Below, piece after piece: positions 17,754-26,424 of a stretch of DNA of 64,000 bases. The notes below the pieces were generated by a model. It searched no databases and was not told the origin of the DNA. It saw nothing but the letters and a program-made list of their open reading frames with translations. Location of the stretch: the NCBI RefSeq assembly GCF_002980575.1, contig NZ_PVBS01000006.1:1-64000 (forward strand). The letters are read 5' to 3'. The DNA comes from Sphingobacterium gobiense (GTDB lineage Bacteria; Bacteroidota; Bacteroidia; Sphingobacteriales; Sphingobacteriaceae). Both the position numbers and the translations under genes were made by a program. Within the stretch, counting starts at the first letter, position 1. The number at the start of each line of letters is the position of its first letter.

Positions 17754-18449
17754 CAATATTAACTCCATTTGGAATAAATCAGCGATATGGTTTTTGAGTT
17801 TGTTTTTAATCTCTTCCATATCCAGTTTGCGGCCAAGCTCCCGCTCGAGCGAGGTAACATCTTTATCGTCTATGCCGCATGGGATGATATTGCCAAAGTA
17901 ACTAAGGTCTGCGTTGACGTTGAAAGCGAATCCGTGCATCGTTACCCATCGGGAAGCGCGGACACCCATCGCGCAGATTTTACGGGCTTTGTCGTTGTCG
18001 GCATCTATCCATACACCCGTAAATCCTTCATAGCGACCGGCCTCGACGCCGTATTCTGCACAGGTTCGGATAATGGCCTCTTCCAATGTGCGCAGGTAGA
18101 GATGGATATCGGTGAAAAAATTATCCAAATCCAGTATGGGATACCCTACAATCTGCCCCGGTCCATGATAAGTGATATCCCCACCGCGGTTAATTTTATA
18201 AAAAGTTGCATTTTTCTCTTTCAGTCCTGCTTCATCCAAAAGTAAATATTCTTCATGCCCACTTTTCCCCAAAGTATATACATGGGGGTGCTCCGTAAAG
18301 ATAAGATGATTAGGAGTGGGGTTGGCTGTGCCGTTTACACGGTTCTCGTTCTTGACCGTGACCGTTTTGGTAAATACTTGTTCCTGACGATCCCATGCGT
18401 CCTGATAATCGACCAGCCCCCAGTCCATAAATTGAACTCGTTTGTTCAT
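17751..18449 (-). CDS. lipB: Lipoyl(octanoyl) transferase
   Basis: 232 residues. Transfers octanoate from acyl-carrier protein to lipoyl domains as the first step of lipoate assembly. Visible motifs: TEHPHVYTLGKSG near 51, RGGDITYHGPGQIVGYPILD near 87, the catalytic lysine in KICAMGVRASRWVTMHGFA and the catalytic cysteine in NIIPCGIDDKDVTSL. Lies 2 bases after hflX, so co-transcription is very likely. lipA is not in the window. Confidence 0.96.
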   Translation of the reverse strand: MNKRVQFMDWGLVDYQDAWDRQEQVFTKTVTVKNENRVNGTANPTPNHLIFTEHPHVYTLGKSGHEEYLLLDEAGLKEKNATFYKINRGGDITYHGPGQIVGYPILDLDNFFTDIHLYLRTLEEAIIRTCAEYGVEAGRYEGFTGVWIDADNDKARKICAMGVRASRWVTMHGFAFNVNADLSYFGNIIPCGIDDKDVTSLERELGRKLDMEEIKNKLKNHIADLFQMELIL

Positions 18450-18451
18450 GG

Positions 18452-19642
18452 TTAATATAACAAATTATTATACGGATAGCGTGCCGTATGCATTTTGGAG
18501 ATAATCTCGTATAACTTCTGTTTGAATTCTTCGACATTGGTTTTCTCCGTAGCAGACAGAAAAATTGCCGGATCGGAGTTTTTTGCCATCCAAGAGTTTC
18601 TGAAATCTTCAAGCGTTACCTTAATTTCTTCACCGTTCTCGTCAACTTCTACGGGGGCTTTATAAGCATCTATTTTGTTGAAAACCGTAATAACGGGTTT
18701 GTCCAGTGCGTCAATATCCTTTAGCGTTTCGTTTACTGCGGCGATATGGTCTTCAAAGTTAGGATGGGAGATATCCACTACATGTATAAGTACATCCGCT
18801 TCGCGAACCTCGTCCAATGTAGATTTAAAGGATTCCACTAAATGGTGTGGCAACTTGCGAATAAATCCTACCGTATCCGAAAGCAGGAAGGGTAGGTTGT
18901 CTATGACCACTTTCCGCACCGTTGTGTCAAGTGTCGCAAAAAGCTTGTTTTCCATCAACACGTCTGATTTGGAAATCATATTCAGTATAGTAGATTTTCC
19001 GACATTGGTATAGCCCACAAGTGCTACACGGATGAGCTCGCCCCGATTTTTACGTTGGGTTTCATTTTGTTTGTCAATAACCTTTAGTCGCTCTTTTAGT
19101 AGCGATATTTTGTTGAGGATAATCCGTCTATCTGTTTCAATCTGGGACTCCCCCGGGCCACGCATACCAATACCCCCGCGCTGGCGCTCCAAGTGGGTCC
19201 ACATGCGCGTTAGCCGTGGCAGCAGATATTGCAATTGTGCTAATTCTACCTGTGTTTTTGCCTGTGCTGTTTGCGCATGCTTGGCGAAAATATCCAGAAT
19301 GAGGTTGGAACGATCCAAAATTTTACGTTTGAGCTCGCGTTCTATGTTGCGGAGCTGTGAAGGCGACAGTTCATCGTCAAACACAATCATATCAATCTCT
19401 TCGGCATCCGCATACTGCCGGATTTCTTCCAGCTTACCCGATCCTACGAACGTGGCATGTTCCGGATTTGTTAATTTTTGCGTGAAAACACCGTGTACTT
19501 CACCTCCCGCTGTTTGCACGAGAAATTCCAGTTCTTGAAGATAGTCTTTTGCGTTTTGTTCTGAAATGTCAGGTGTTATCACCGAAACGAGTAATGCCCG
19601 TTCTGGTTTAAGTGCTGTATCGTATATTTTTGTTTTTCCCAT
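18452..19642 (-). CDS. hflX: GTPase HflX
   Basis: 396 residues. Ribosome-associated GTPase that splits stalled 70S ribosomes, notably in heat stress. N-terminal HflX domain (about 15-130) with GEVHGVFTQKLTNPEHATFVGSGK, the linker RGGIGMRGPGESQIETDRR, then the G domain: G1 GYTNVGKST near 209, G3 SDTVGF near 256 and G4 FNKIDAY. Downstream on the same strand come lipB and queD. A perfect inverted repeat lies in its 5' region (see 19658-19688). Confidence 0.96.
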   Translation of the reverse strand: MGKTKIYDTALKPERALLVSVITPDISEQNAKDYLQELEFLVQTAGGEVHGVFTQKLTNPEHATFVGSGKLEEIRQYADAEEIDMIVFDDELSPSQLRNIERELKRKILDRSNLILDIFAKHAQTAQAKTQVELAQLQYLLPRLTRMWTHLERQRGGIGMRGPGESQIETDRRIILNKISLLKERLKVIDKQNETQRKNRGELIRVALVGYTNVGKSTILNMISKSDVLMENKLFATLDTTVRKVVIDNLPFLLSDTVGFIRKLPHHLVESFKSTLDEVREADVLIHVVDISHPNFEDHIAAVNETLKDIDALDKPVITVFNKIDAYKAPVEVDENGEEIKVTLEDFRNSWMAKNSDPAIFLSATEKTNVEEFKQKLYEIISKMHTARYPYNNLLY

Positions 19643-19657
19643 GTATTATCAATTCTC

Positions 19658-19694
19658 TGTAAGCTTGTATATAAAGAACAAGCTTACAAAGATA
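19658..19694 (-). promoter_or_regulatory. Inverted repeat and -7 box upstream of hflX
   Basis: Arms 19658-19668 and 19678-19688 pair over 11 bases without mismatch around a 9-base loop. On the minus strand a TAnnTTTG-type box (TATCTTTG, 19694-19687) directly precedes it, so the repeat would either lie at the transcription start as an operator or form a stem-loop at the 5' end of the hflX mRNA, ending 16 bases before the ATG. No good -33 element was found. Confidence 0.55.
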
Positions 19695-19786
19695 ATGGTT
19701 TTTGTTCTAACGTAATGTCAATTTGTCTTCTAGGAAATTGTATACTTAACGCTCCGTTTGAAACGTCCTTTGCTATATTGGTTACC

Positions 19787-20185
19787 TTATTTTTCCTTGG
19801 GTTTCTGCACTTCTTTCTCCAAAATCGAAATCTGTTTTTCCAGCGAAATTATCGTTTTCTCTTGCGATGATATTACGAGCTTAAGCGCATCGATGAGCGT
19901 ATGCTCGATTTCGTTGACTATAACCGGTTCTTCGTATAATTCTCCTTCATCTCGGGCTACGGAGCTTTCCTTGCGATACATCGTGCCTTCTCCAATAATT
20001 AACCAAGCAGGATTTATGTCTGGGTATCTAGATAGAATAGTAACCACTGTGTCCGAATTTAGCCCCGTATTCTTTTGCATCCCTTTAAAATTAGCGTAAG
20101 AAAGCCCTAGGCCCTTGAAGAAATCGGTCTTGCTGATTTTCTTACTATCTGCTATTTGCAATACCCGCTCTTTGATGTTTGACAT
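19787..20185 (-). CDS. XRE-type helix-turn-helix regulator with coiled-coil tail
   Basis: 132 residues from ATG 20185 (MSNIKERVL); an upstream ATG at 20209 would add eight residues that fit the family less well. Residues 1-55 are a phage-repressor-like HTH (ISKTDFFKGLGLSYANFKG as recognition region), followed by DINPAWLIIGEGTMYR, a stretch typical of Bacteroidota single-domain repressors. The C-terminal 40 residues are an EIxSLEKQI-type coiled coil, likely for dimerisation. It is divergent from the uncharacterised gene at 20389 and has palindromic half-sites in front of it. Confidence 0.85.
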   Translation of the reverse strand: MSNIKERVLQIADSKKISKTDFFKGLGLSYANFKGMQKNTGLNSDTVVTILSRYPDINPAWLIIGEGTMYRKESSVARDEGELYEEPVIVNEIEHTLIDALKLVISSQEKTIISLEKQISILEKEVQKPKEK

Positions 20186-20191
20186 TTTTTT

Positions 20192-20259
20192 ATCTAAAAA
20201 TTTTAGCAAGATATTTTATTATCTTATATTTGAATCGTTGAGTATATAAAAATATCTAA
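20192..20259. promoter_or_regulatory. Candidate operator of the XRE gene with a divergent -7 box
   Basis: The 18-base palindrome AAGATA-N6-TATCTT lies at 20209-20226. Further TATCT half-sites begin at 20192 and near 20254. A plus-strand TATATTTG box (20226-20233) overlaps the palindrome, so a regulator bound here could repress the gene starting at 20389 as well as its own gene. Confidence 0.45.
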
Positions 20260-20280
20260 AACCCTTTTGTAAACTGAATT

Positions 20281-20394
20281 ACCAAAAAAAACAAATTAAC
20301 GAGATGAAACCATCATGATTTATTCAAGCCAAACACGGGGATGAATAAATCTGATAGCTTCATCACCAATAAAAAACAAATTAACGAGATGAAA
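20281..20394 (+). repeat. Duplicated translation-initiation segment with a 4-codon mini-ORF
   Basis: Two near-identical segments, 20281-20309 and 20365-20394, both begin ACCAA, continue with an A-rich run and end in the same 18 bases, CAAATTAACGAGATGAAA. The first copy opens a frame of four codons (ATG AAA CCA TCA TGA, 20304-20318). The second copy carries the start of the real gene at 20389. Confidence 0.8.
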
Positions 20395-20931
20395 AATACA
20401 CAAAAGAAATTAAAAGCTAAACATTTCCGCTATTTAGACAAAGAATATGTCAAGAATCCCGATCGCTTTCTCAAAGAAATCGTCCACGAATGGGGATTGA
20501 ATTGGTCGAATAATTTCAATTATCTGATCAATAGTTCGCTTTACCCGCCCATGCGTACAAGTACCACGTTTGAATATGGATTTATATATAATCACCTTGC
20601 CCAGATGATTGAAGTCGGGTTTGTTATTTTGAGAAAATACAAGCTAAGACCTATGCCTAAAGCGGATATATTTCAATTTAATTGTCAAGAAGTATTTGAC
20701 GCTGAAATAGAAAACAGTAGCGCTTTTCCTGCAAAGTCCTTGTGTGCCTTCTATGGGTTCAAGTCACGCAAAGAATGGCTTGCTGTGCTGGACGATCTTC
20801 TTCAACGTCGGGATTATACCGAAGATAATATGAAAGAACTCCCTTTAGACCACGATTACATCGTTATTCGGGAGTTTCTTGTCAAATTACCCTTAGTATT
20901 AAATGAGATATATAAGAGAGGAGCGTTGTGA
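20389..20931 (+). CDS. Uncharacterised protein next to the helicase gene
   Basis: 180 residues from ATG 20389. This start is preferred over ATG 20341 (16 residues longer) because it lies in the duplicated initiation segment. The protein is basic at the N-terminus (MKNTQKKLKAKHFRYLDKEY), rich in aromatic residues, has no signal peptide and no membrane helix. I recognise no domain. It is divergent from the XRE gene and converges with the SNF2 gene, stop codons 15 bases apart. It could be an accessory regulator or part of the same accessory block. Confidence 0.75.
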   Translation: MKNTQKKLKAKHFRYLDKEYVKNPDRFLKEIVHEWGLNWSNNFNYLINSSLYPPMRTSTTFEYGFIYNHLAQMIEVGFVILRKYKLRPMPKADIFQFNCQEVFDAEIENSSAFPAKSLCAFYGFKSRKEWLAVLDDLLQRRDYTEDNMKELPLDHDYIVIREFLVKLPLVLNEIYKRGAL

Positions 20932-20946
20932 TTTTGTCTATCGGTT

Positions 20947-23900
20947 TTATTCAAACAGTTTTAACAACTCCTCCTTACGCAAGGATTTCATAATATTGAC
21001 TTCGTCTAATATCAGGCCATCTGCCAGTTCCTTTTTCTGTTCTTGCAAGGCCAAGATCTTTTCTTCCACACTATCTCTACAGACCAACTTGTAGGCATTG
21101 ACATGTTTATCCTGACCAATACGGTAGCAACGGTCGATGGCTTGAGCTTCTGCAGCCGGATTCCACCACGGATCAAGGATATACACATAATCCGCCGCAG
21201 TAAGGTTGAGCCCTGTGCCACCCGCTTTAAGACTGATCAGAAAAATCCGACAGTTTTCCCTTTCCTGAAAAGTCTGTACCGCATTTTGCCTTTTATCCTG
21301 CGACATTTTGCCGTCAAGATAGGCGAATTCTATTCCCTGCTCTTTGATACGTTCCGCGGCCAATTGCAACATGCCGGTAAAAGATGAAAACAATAATACC
21401 TTATGATCCGGTGTTACATTGTCCAAAATTTCATCGATATAATCCAACTTGACTGCTTTTTTATCAAACGACTCCCCTTTTAGTAAACTCGGAGAATTAC
21501 AGATTTGTCTCAGTTTGATCAAGGCCTCGATAGCCAGAAACTTTGATTTTCCGGCGTCTTCACTTTCCAAGCTACGCTGTACTTCTCCCTGAAAGAACTT
21601 TCGGTATTTCTCATACACCTTATGTTGCGCAGGCAGCATATCCATATATAGGGTGCTTTCTGTTTTTTCAGGTAAATCCAAAGCTACCTGTTTTTTTGTA
21701 CGTCGCAAGATAAATGGCTGGATGACCTTTTGGAGGCTACCAAGCGTCTCCTTTGTCGTGTCTGCATCCGTGACACCTTTATACAGTTTATTAAAAGCCC
21801 TGTAATTTCCAAAAAAACCGGGATTAACCAAACTCATCTGTGCATAGATATCCTGAATACCATTTTCAATCGGCGTACCCGTCATGGCGATCCTGTATTG
21901 TGCCTTGACCCGTGTTAAACTCTCAAAACGCTTCGAATTACGATTCTTTACATTCTGGGATTCATCCATGATTAAATAAGAAAAGGATTTTTCGGCAAAG
22001 AAATCGCTATCGGACAAAAGCGTCCCATACGTAGTTAAGACAATAACACCTGTATCAAAATTCGTCATATCTTGACGATTTGCACCATAGTAAATAGCGA
22101 CTTCTCGTGTAGGTACAAACTTTTGATATTCACGTTGCCAATTGAACAGGAGGGAATTGGGCACGACCACCAATGATGGAGAAGCAATTGGATCTGTTTG
22201 ATAAAAATACTCCAAAAGGGTGATTACCTGTAATGTCTTACCCAAGCCCATATCATCAGCCAACAAACCACCCCATTGGAATTCATTGAGAAAAGCCATC
22301 CAACTGAATCCAGCCTGCTGATAAGGTCGCAAAGTTGACTGAACTGACGAAGGTATTACTAACTGTGGAATTTCTTCTAATTTAGCCAGCCGCTCCCGAC
22401 GCTCACGGATACTGTCATTAATAATCTTGGGATCAATTCTTTCTAACATCGTATGCAAAGAGATCATCTGCAGCGAATTAAGGATTAAAAAATCGCCCTC
22501 AATCTCCGCACTTAAAAAGAGGGGCTTAAAAAGGCCAATATCACAGGAGCGAATAACGCCATATTGATTATCTCCTAAATCATATACCGCAGCCGTTTTC
22601 GTGATCATATTTTCAAATTCGGATAAAGGGATAGTTTTATTTTGGAATTTAGGTGCAAATAAAATCTTACATTTATTCTCCTGAAAATTTACATTTCTCA
22701 CTTCCCAGTGCAAAGTGTGCGGATAATGGGAGGATCCCCGCTGTATATTATCCATCCGCAATTCGATGCCTTCTTGCCTGCACTGTTCACAAAACTGTGA
22801 TAACCATTGCGTACGATCAATCTTGCTCATTTCCAGCGTGAACATACTTTCATGGTTTTGTTCTGTCCAAGCTTTGTGCTGCTGCTGTAGAAAACCATAA
22901 AAAGCTCGTTCATCTTCGACATGGCGTTTTGCATAGACATACTGCCCATCCTCGTTCGTCCTTACCAACATATTGGCATGTGGAGCCAAAGGGTGTTGTG
23001 CAAAACGATCATAGCAAACACGGGCTCGAACCGTAAGCGTCTCATCCGTAACATCAATGTCAACGATTCGCTTCGGCTTTTTTGCCTGCACGATAGGATT
23101 TGCTCTTTTCCCTTTAAACACAACTTGCATCGCATACCGTTGGGAAATGGGCATGAGGCATTCCTCCAAAAATTTTTCTCGATCAGAACCTAAGACGGTA
23201 AGGATGAAATTTGACTTTCGTGCCTCCCGGATGACTTTTTCTAGATCAAGATCATCTACGAAAACAACACGGTTCTCCTCGGCCATCATAAAGAAGCAAT
23301 GGTTTTCAGATAAAAACTGAGAGGTTTCTATACGTTTCTCTTGATAGAAAAGGGTGAATGTTAAACGGAGATATGAAGGATTGTCTTCCACGCCGATGAG
23401 CAATTTTACCTCTCCATTTCCCAAGGACACAGGTATATCCTTTTTGCGATATACATTTTTTAGTTTTGCCCGGTAAGGGCTGTATGTATATCCCCAAAGT
23501 TCGGTAAAGCACAATGTTTCTTTGTCTTTTAGTGACGAGATAAGCGTACGCCATTCCCGCAATATCCCCAACGCCTTGCTATCGTCATGACGATTGGAAC
23601 TCCCTTCTAGCGGTATGCCGTCTATTTGATAGTCGTCATTATTGGCAATCTCCAATATGTTTTTGCAGATCCTTTCTTTAAATAGGTCCTGGGGAGACAA
23701 TACCTCCGGCTCTTCTCCTTCATAAAATAGATAGCTTTTTGACAGATTACGACCTTGTTTGTTTTTTTCCATGTAGGGCAAAACATAAGGAAGACCACAG
23801 TATAAGCCCTCCGTGATAACCAAGAATTCTACGTCTTCGAATTTTGAAGCGGGAAAATGCATGTTGCGATAAGGCAAGGGGCAATATGACCATGCGTCCT

Positions 23901-24465
23901 CATCGTATCCATCGGTTATACTAAAGTTGTAGAGACGCCCAAAAGTTGAATTATTCTGCAACTGTAATTCCAGTGTATTCCAACTTGCTTCCAGATGAAT
24001 GCTCTGCATCGAACGAAACTTCTGTGGTAGCGATAGCAGATCTTCACGATGCAAACCTTTAAAATAAAAAGATTTGTGAGACGGTATCTTATCGTAAAGC
24101 ACCATGGCTGCATGTTCACACAATGCTTCGGCCTGCTTTGCACAGCTACAGCGAATGGACAAGTATTCATTGGTCAACGAAAGATACAATGTGTATTTTT
24201 CATCGCCTTTTTCTCGAACGGAGATACTGTACTCATCAAAGGAGTAAAAATCATCGAATTTCCCAGAGAATACCGAGTCCTTCACATTTTTTCGTCCTTT
24301 GTAAAATTGATGCACGTACTCCTTGGAACATTTAAACGGTTCTCCATCCTCCCATGGGATCAAATAGGGTTCGTCAGCTTTCCGTTTAGGCAAAGCCGTA
24401 GCTTTTGCCTCCGGTTCAGAGGTCATCAAGTCTTTGTTTTCCATTTCTTCGGTTTTTAAAAGCAT
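20947..24465 (-). CDS. SNF2-family DNA helicase with SWIM zinc finger
   Basis: 1172 residues. A SWIM finger (CSC at 106-108, C116, H118) sits near the N-terminus, a long beta-rich region follows, and the C-terminal third (from about residue 730) is a complete SNF2 ATPase: LLADDMGLGKTLQ (motif I), MDESQNVKN (motif II, DESQ where DEAH or DEGQ is common), TGTPIENG (III), QAIDRCYRIGQDKHV (VI). Such proteins move along double-stranded DNA. The ATG at 24465 lies at the base of a strong hairpin; ATG 24444 (MENKDLM) is an equally good start. It is downstream of the HEPN gene on the same strand, separated by two hairpins. Confidence 0.93.
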   Translation of the reverse strand: MLLKTEEMENKDLMTSEPEAKATALPKRKADEPYLIPWEDGEPFKCSKEYVHQFYKGRKNVKDSVFSGKFDDFYSFDEYSISVREKGDEKYTLYLSLTNEYLSIRCSCAKQAEALCEHAAMVLYDKIPSHKSFYFKGLHREDLLSLPQKFRSMQSIHLEASWNTLELQLQNNSTFGRLYNFSITDGYDEDAWSYCPLPYRNMHFPASKFEDVEFLVITEGLYCGLPYVLPYMEKNKQGRNLSKSYLFYEGEEPEVLSPQDLFKERICKNILEIANNDDYQIDGIPLEGSSNRHDDSKALGILREWRTLISSLKDKETLCFTELWGYTYSPYRAKLKNVYRKKDIPVSLGNGEVKLLIGVEDNPSYLRLTFTLFYQEKRIETSQFLSENHCFFMMAEENRVVFVDDLDLEKVIREARKSNFILTVLGSDREKFLEECLMPISQRYAMQVVFKGKRANPIVQAKKPKRIVDIDVTDETLTVRARVCYDRFAQHPLAPHANMLVRTNEDGQYVYAKRHVEDERAFYGFLQQQHKAWTEQNHESMFTLEMSKIDRTQWLSQFCEQCRQEGIELRMDNIQRGSSHYPHTLHWEVRNVNFQENKCKILFAPKFQNKTIPLSEFENMITKTAAVYDLGDNQYGVIRSCDIGLFKPLFLSAEIEGDFLILNSLQMISLHTMLERIDPKIINDSIRERRERLAKLEEIPQLVIPSSVQSTLRPYQQAGFSWMAFLNEFQWGGLLADDMGLGKTLQVITLLEYFYQTDPIASPSLVVVPNSLLFNWQREYQKFVPTREVAIYYGANRQDMTNFDTGVIVLTTYGTLLSDSDFFAEKSFSYLIMDESQNVKNRNSKRFESLTRVKAQYRIAMTGTPIENGIQDIYAQMSLVNPGFFGNYRAFNKLYKGVTDADTTKETLGSLQKVIQPFILRRTKKQVALDLPEKTESTLYMDMLPAQHKVYEKYRKFFQGEVQRSLESEDAGKSKFLAIEALIKLRQICNSPSLLKGESFDKKAVKLDYIDEILDNVTPDHKVLLFSSFTGMLQLAAERIKEQGIEFAYLDGKMSQDKRQNAVQTFQERENCRIFLISLKAGGTGLNLTAADYVYILDPWWNPAAEAQAIDRCYRIGQDKHVNAYKLVCRDSVEEKILALQEQKKELADGLILDEVNIMKSLRKEELLKLFE

Positions 24466-24510
24466 ACCCGCGTGGGCACCTTGGGCTCCAAAGGATCTGC
24501 CCAGCGGGTA
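24465..24510 (-). other. Long imperfect hairpin at the SNF2 start
   Basis: Arms 24465-24478 and 24498-24510 pair over 13 bases with one bulged G (TACCCGC-G-TGGGCA / TGCCCAGCGGGTA). An inner stem CCTTGG / CCAAAGG extends it. It includes the first base of the upstream start codon and, on the minus strand, is followed by GCTTTTAAAAA. Confidence 0.75.
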
Positions 24511-24537
24511 GCTTTCTGTTTGTTCAGTTTATAAAAT

Positions 24538-24595
24538 AAAGTCCAACAGGAATACCGTACCAGGTACCGCGAGAATACGGCATCCTGCGGACTTT
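24538..24595 (-). terminator. Long hairpin after the HEPN gene
   Basis: Arms 24538-24559 and 24576-24595 pair over about 17-18 bases with two small internal bulges (AAAGTCC, CAGGA and CCGTA blocks all match). It begins 17 bases past the HEPN stop and on the minus strand is followed by TTTATTTTAT, compatible with a terminator. The stem is much longer than other terminators in this window. Confidence 0.65.
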
Positions 24596-24612
24596 TATTT
24601 GAATAGCTTTTT

Positions 24613-26406
24613 TTAACTATTATCCTGTGCAGCTTCCACTGCTGCAGGTAATAGGGAATCACGCTCGGTTACGCTGATAGCTTGCTTTTTAATTTTTTCT
24701 ATAGCACCACAGCAAAGCCGATCAAACAGATCAGCCAATTTCTCTGTCTGTAAACGACAGAAGTCTGGTGTTATTTCTTCCAAAGTATCCAGTATATCCG
24801 GATTCCACCACAGCGTTTTGGGATGAAGCATGAGGTGTAGCATTTGGCCTCGAAGCCCGCTTTCATCCAACAAGTAGTCCACTACCTGTCCGCCGACCAC
24901 GCGTGTCCAATCCAGCAGCTCGTCAAGATTCTTCGTTTTCGGTATATACCCCACGGCTACTCGCAGAAAGCTGTGTACACCGATTTCCAATATATTACGT
25001 AACATCAAAAGGCCAGTGTCCATAAAAAGAGGTTGTGCATCTTTAGCCGTACTGACTACATTATCTAGGACTGTTTTCCCTCTTTTCCATAGCTGATCCG
25101 TGCGTTCCCATTCCTGCTGCCAATCGATATCCCCTAATGCAAAAGCTGGATCAAAAGTCGATTTCCTCCGAAGGACGTGCCCCTTCGTCCATACCATTTG
25201 TATAAATCTGTTTCCTTCAGCCAAGCCTTTTTCCGCATACTTGAGATCCAGGAAGACCACCATCGCACTCGCTACGCCCACCTGCATGGTTTTAAAAGTA
25301 AAAGGCCCTGTATTCTTCATCAGGACGACCAGATAAAGCTCTACCTTTACACCTGCTCGCTCCTCACCGCCCTCCAAGCGGAATGGACTGCTCCACGCAA
25401 AGCCACCGGTATGGTAATTCAACAAGCTGATCTGTTCGGGGTTGTGGTTGCCACGAATCTTATCCAACAATGCATGGACATCATCCTTGTATTGTTGCAG
25501 CCAGGGAAATCCTGAAAAGTCCTCGCATCTTATGTGTGTCGAGCCACCTGCATCTGCAATAACCGATTTTACGTTTTTCTTTTCCGCTGCTAGCTGTGCC
25601 TGCTGTTCTACCTGTTCCAAGCGTGCCTGCTGCTCGGCCTTCAACGCATCCAAAAAGAACTGATAGAGGACCTCTATTGCTTTCGAGATTTCACAACACT
25701 TATCAAACAGGTAAGAAGCATCGAAAGCAGTTATCTCCAAGTCCCTATTTTGCTTCACGGCGTGATAGCCCTTATCAAGCAGACGAAAGGTTTCTATACT
25801 CATAAAAGCTTCGCTCAACAAAACAGTTTTGAATGCCGGTATATGCGTGCTGATCGCCCGCATCCTATTCTCCAAATTGTGTTGATTATTTGCTTTACCC
25901 TGTATCATAGCCTGTGGCAAGCGCAGAAAAAATTCTAGGCTCTGATGCACCATAAAGGTAGCTTTCAAATAATCGCCATGCTCAGCGAACTTCAATGCCC
26001 CTTCCCGAAACTCCTCTCCTCCTTGTTTCATCTTTATTTGCCATTGATCAGCCAATTCAATAACACCACCAATCTCGCTAGTAGAAAGCGATTTTGTGGC
26101 TTTACGGGGGGAGCGGAATATTTCATGCTGCGGCAGTGAAGCGTAGGCATAGTAAAGTCCCCCATGACGAACTTTGTTGCGCCATTCACCAAACGGGATC
26201 AGTTCAAAAGATAACCCCTCCATATCGATAAGGCAAAGCTCAATGACGGGTTTCATCACCTTCGGAGAAACACCATCTTCTGATTTCATGACTAAAATTA
26301 AGTGCTGTTGCTCCTTGCCTAAAAAGGAGTAAGAGAAAAGAAAAATCCGATCCAAATCTATCCGTTGGATCAGCCGTTCTACTAAAAGCTGTTTATCTAT
26401 TGCCAT
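24613..26406 (-). CDS. Large HEPN-domain protein with two HEPN-like halves
   Basis: 597 residues, about twice the usual HEPN protein. Residues about 130-250 match the Bacteroidota HEPN pattern (MVHQSLEFFLR near 152, QHNLENRM near 175, ETFRLLDKGYHAVKQNRDLEIT near 205). They follow a small alpha/beta region (about 15-95) reminiscent of a degenerate nucleotidyltransferase. After a coiled-coil linker (about 255-285, QQARLEQVEQQAQLAAEKK) the layout appears to repeat: an alpha/beta region (about 300-420) and a HEPN-like helical region (about 450-580: GVHSFLRVAVGYIPKTKNLDEL). No signal or membrane segment. Whether it is an RNase toxin, a sensor or neither is open. It is divergent from an XRE gene through a two-site operator. 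Confidence 0.7.
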   Translation of the reverse strand: MAIDKQLLVERLIQRIDLDRIFLFSYSFLGKEQQHLILVMKSEDGVSPKVMKPVIELCLIDMEGLSFELIPFGEWRNKVRHGGLYYAYASLPQHEIFRSPRKATKSLSTSEIGGVIELADQWQIKMKQGGEEFREGALKFAEHGDYLKATFMVHQSLEFFLRLPQAMIQGKANNQHNLENRMRAISTHIPAFKTVLLSEAFMSIETFRLLDKGYHAVKQNRDLEITAFDASYLFDKCCEISKAIEVLYQFFLDALKAEQQARLEQVEQQAQLAAEKKNVKSVIADAGGSTHIRCEDFSGFPWLQQYKDDVHALLDKIRGNHNPEQISLLNYHTGGFAWSSPFRLEGGEERAGVKVELYLVVLMKNTGPFTFKTMQVGVASAMVVFLDLKYAEKGLAEGNRFIQMVWTKGHVLRRKSTFDPAFALGDIDWQQEWERTDQLWKRGKTVLDNVVSTAKDAQPLFMDTGLLMLRNILEIGVHSFLRVAVGYIPKTKNLDELLDWTRVVGGQVVDYLLDESGLRGQMLHLMLHPKTLWWNPDILDTLEEITPDFCRLQTEKLADLFDRLCCGAIEKIKKQAISVTERDSLLPAAVEAAQDNS

Positions 26407-26424
26407 AATTTGATTTATAAAAAT

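Noticed and set aside
19032..19538. A 168-codon plus-strand frame inside hflX
   Set aside because: It is the complement of a conserved GTPase gene; serine- and arginine-rich composition shows it to be a shadow frame.
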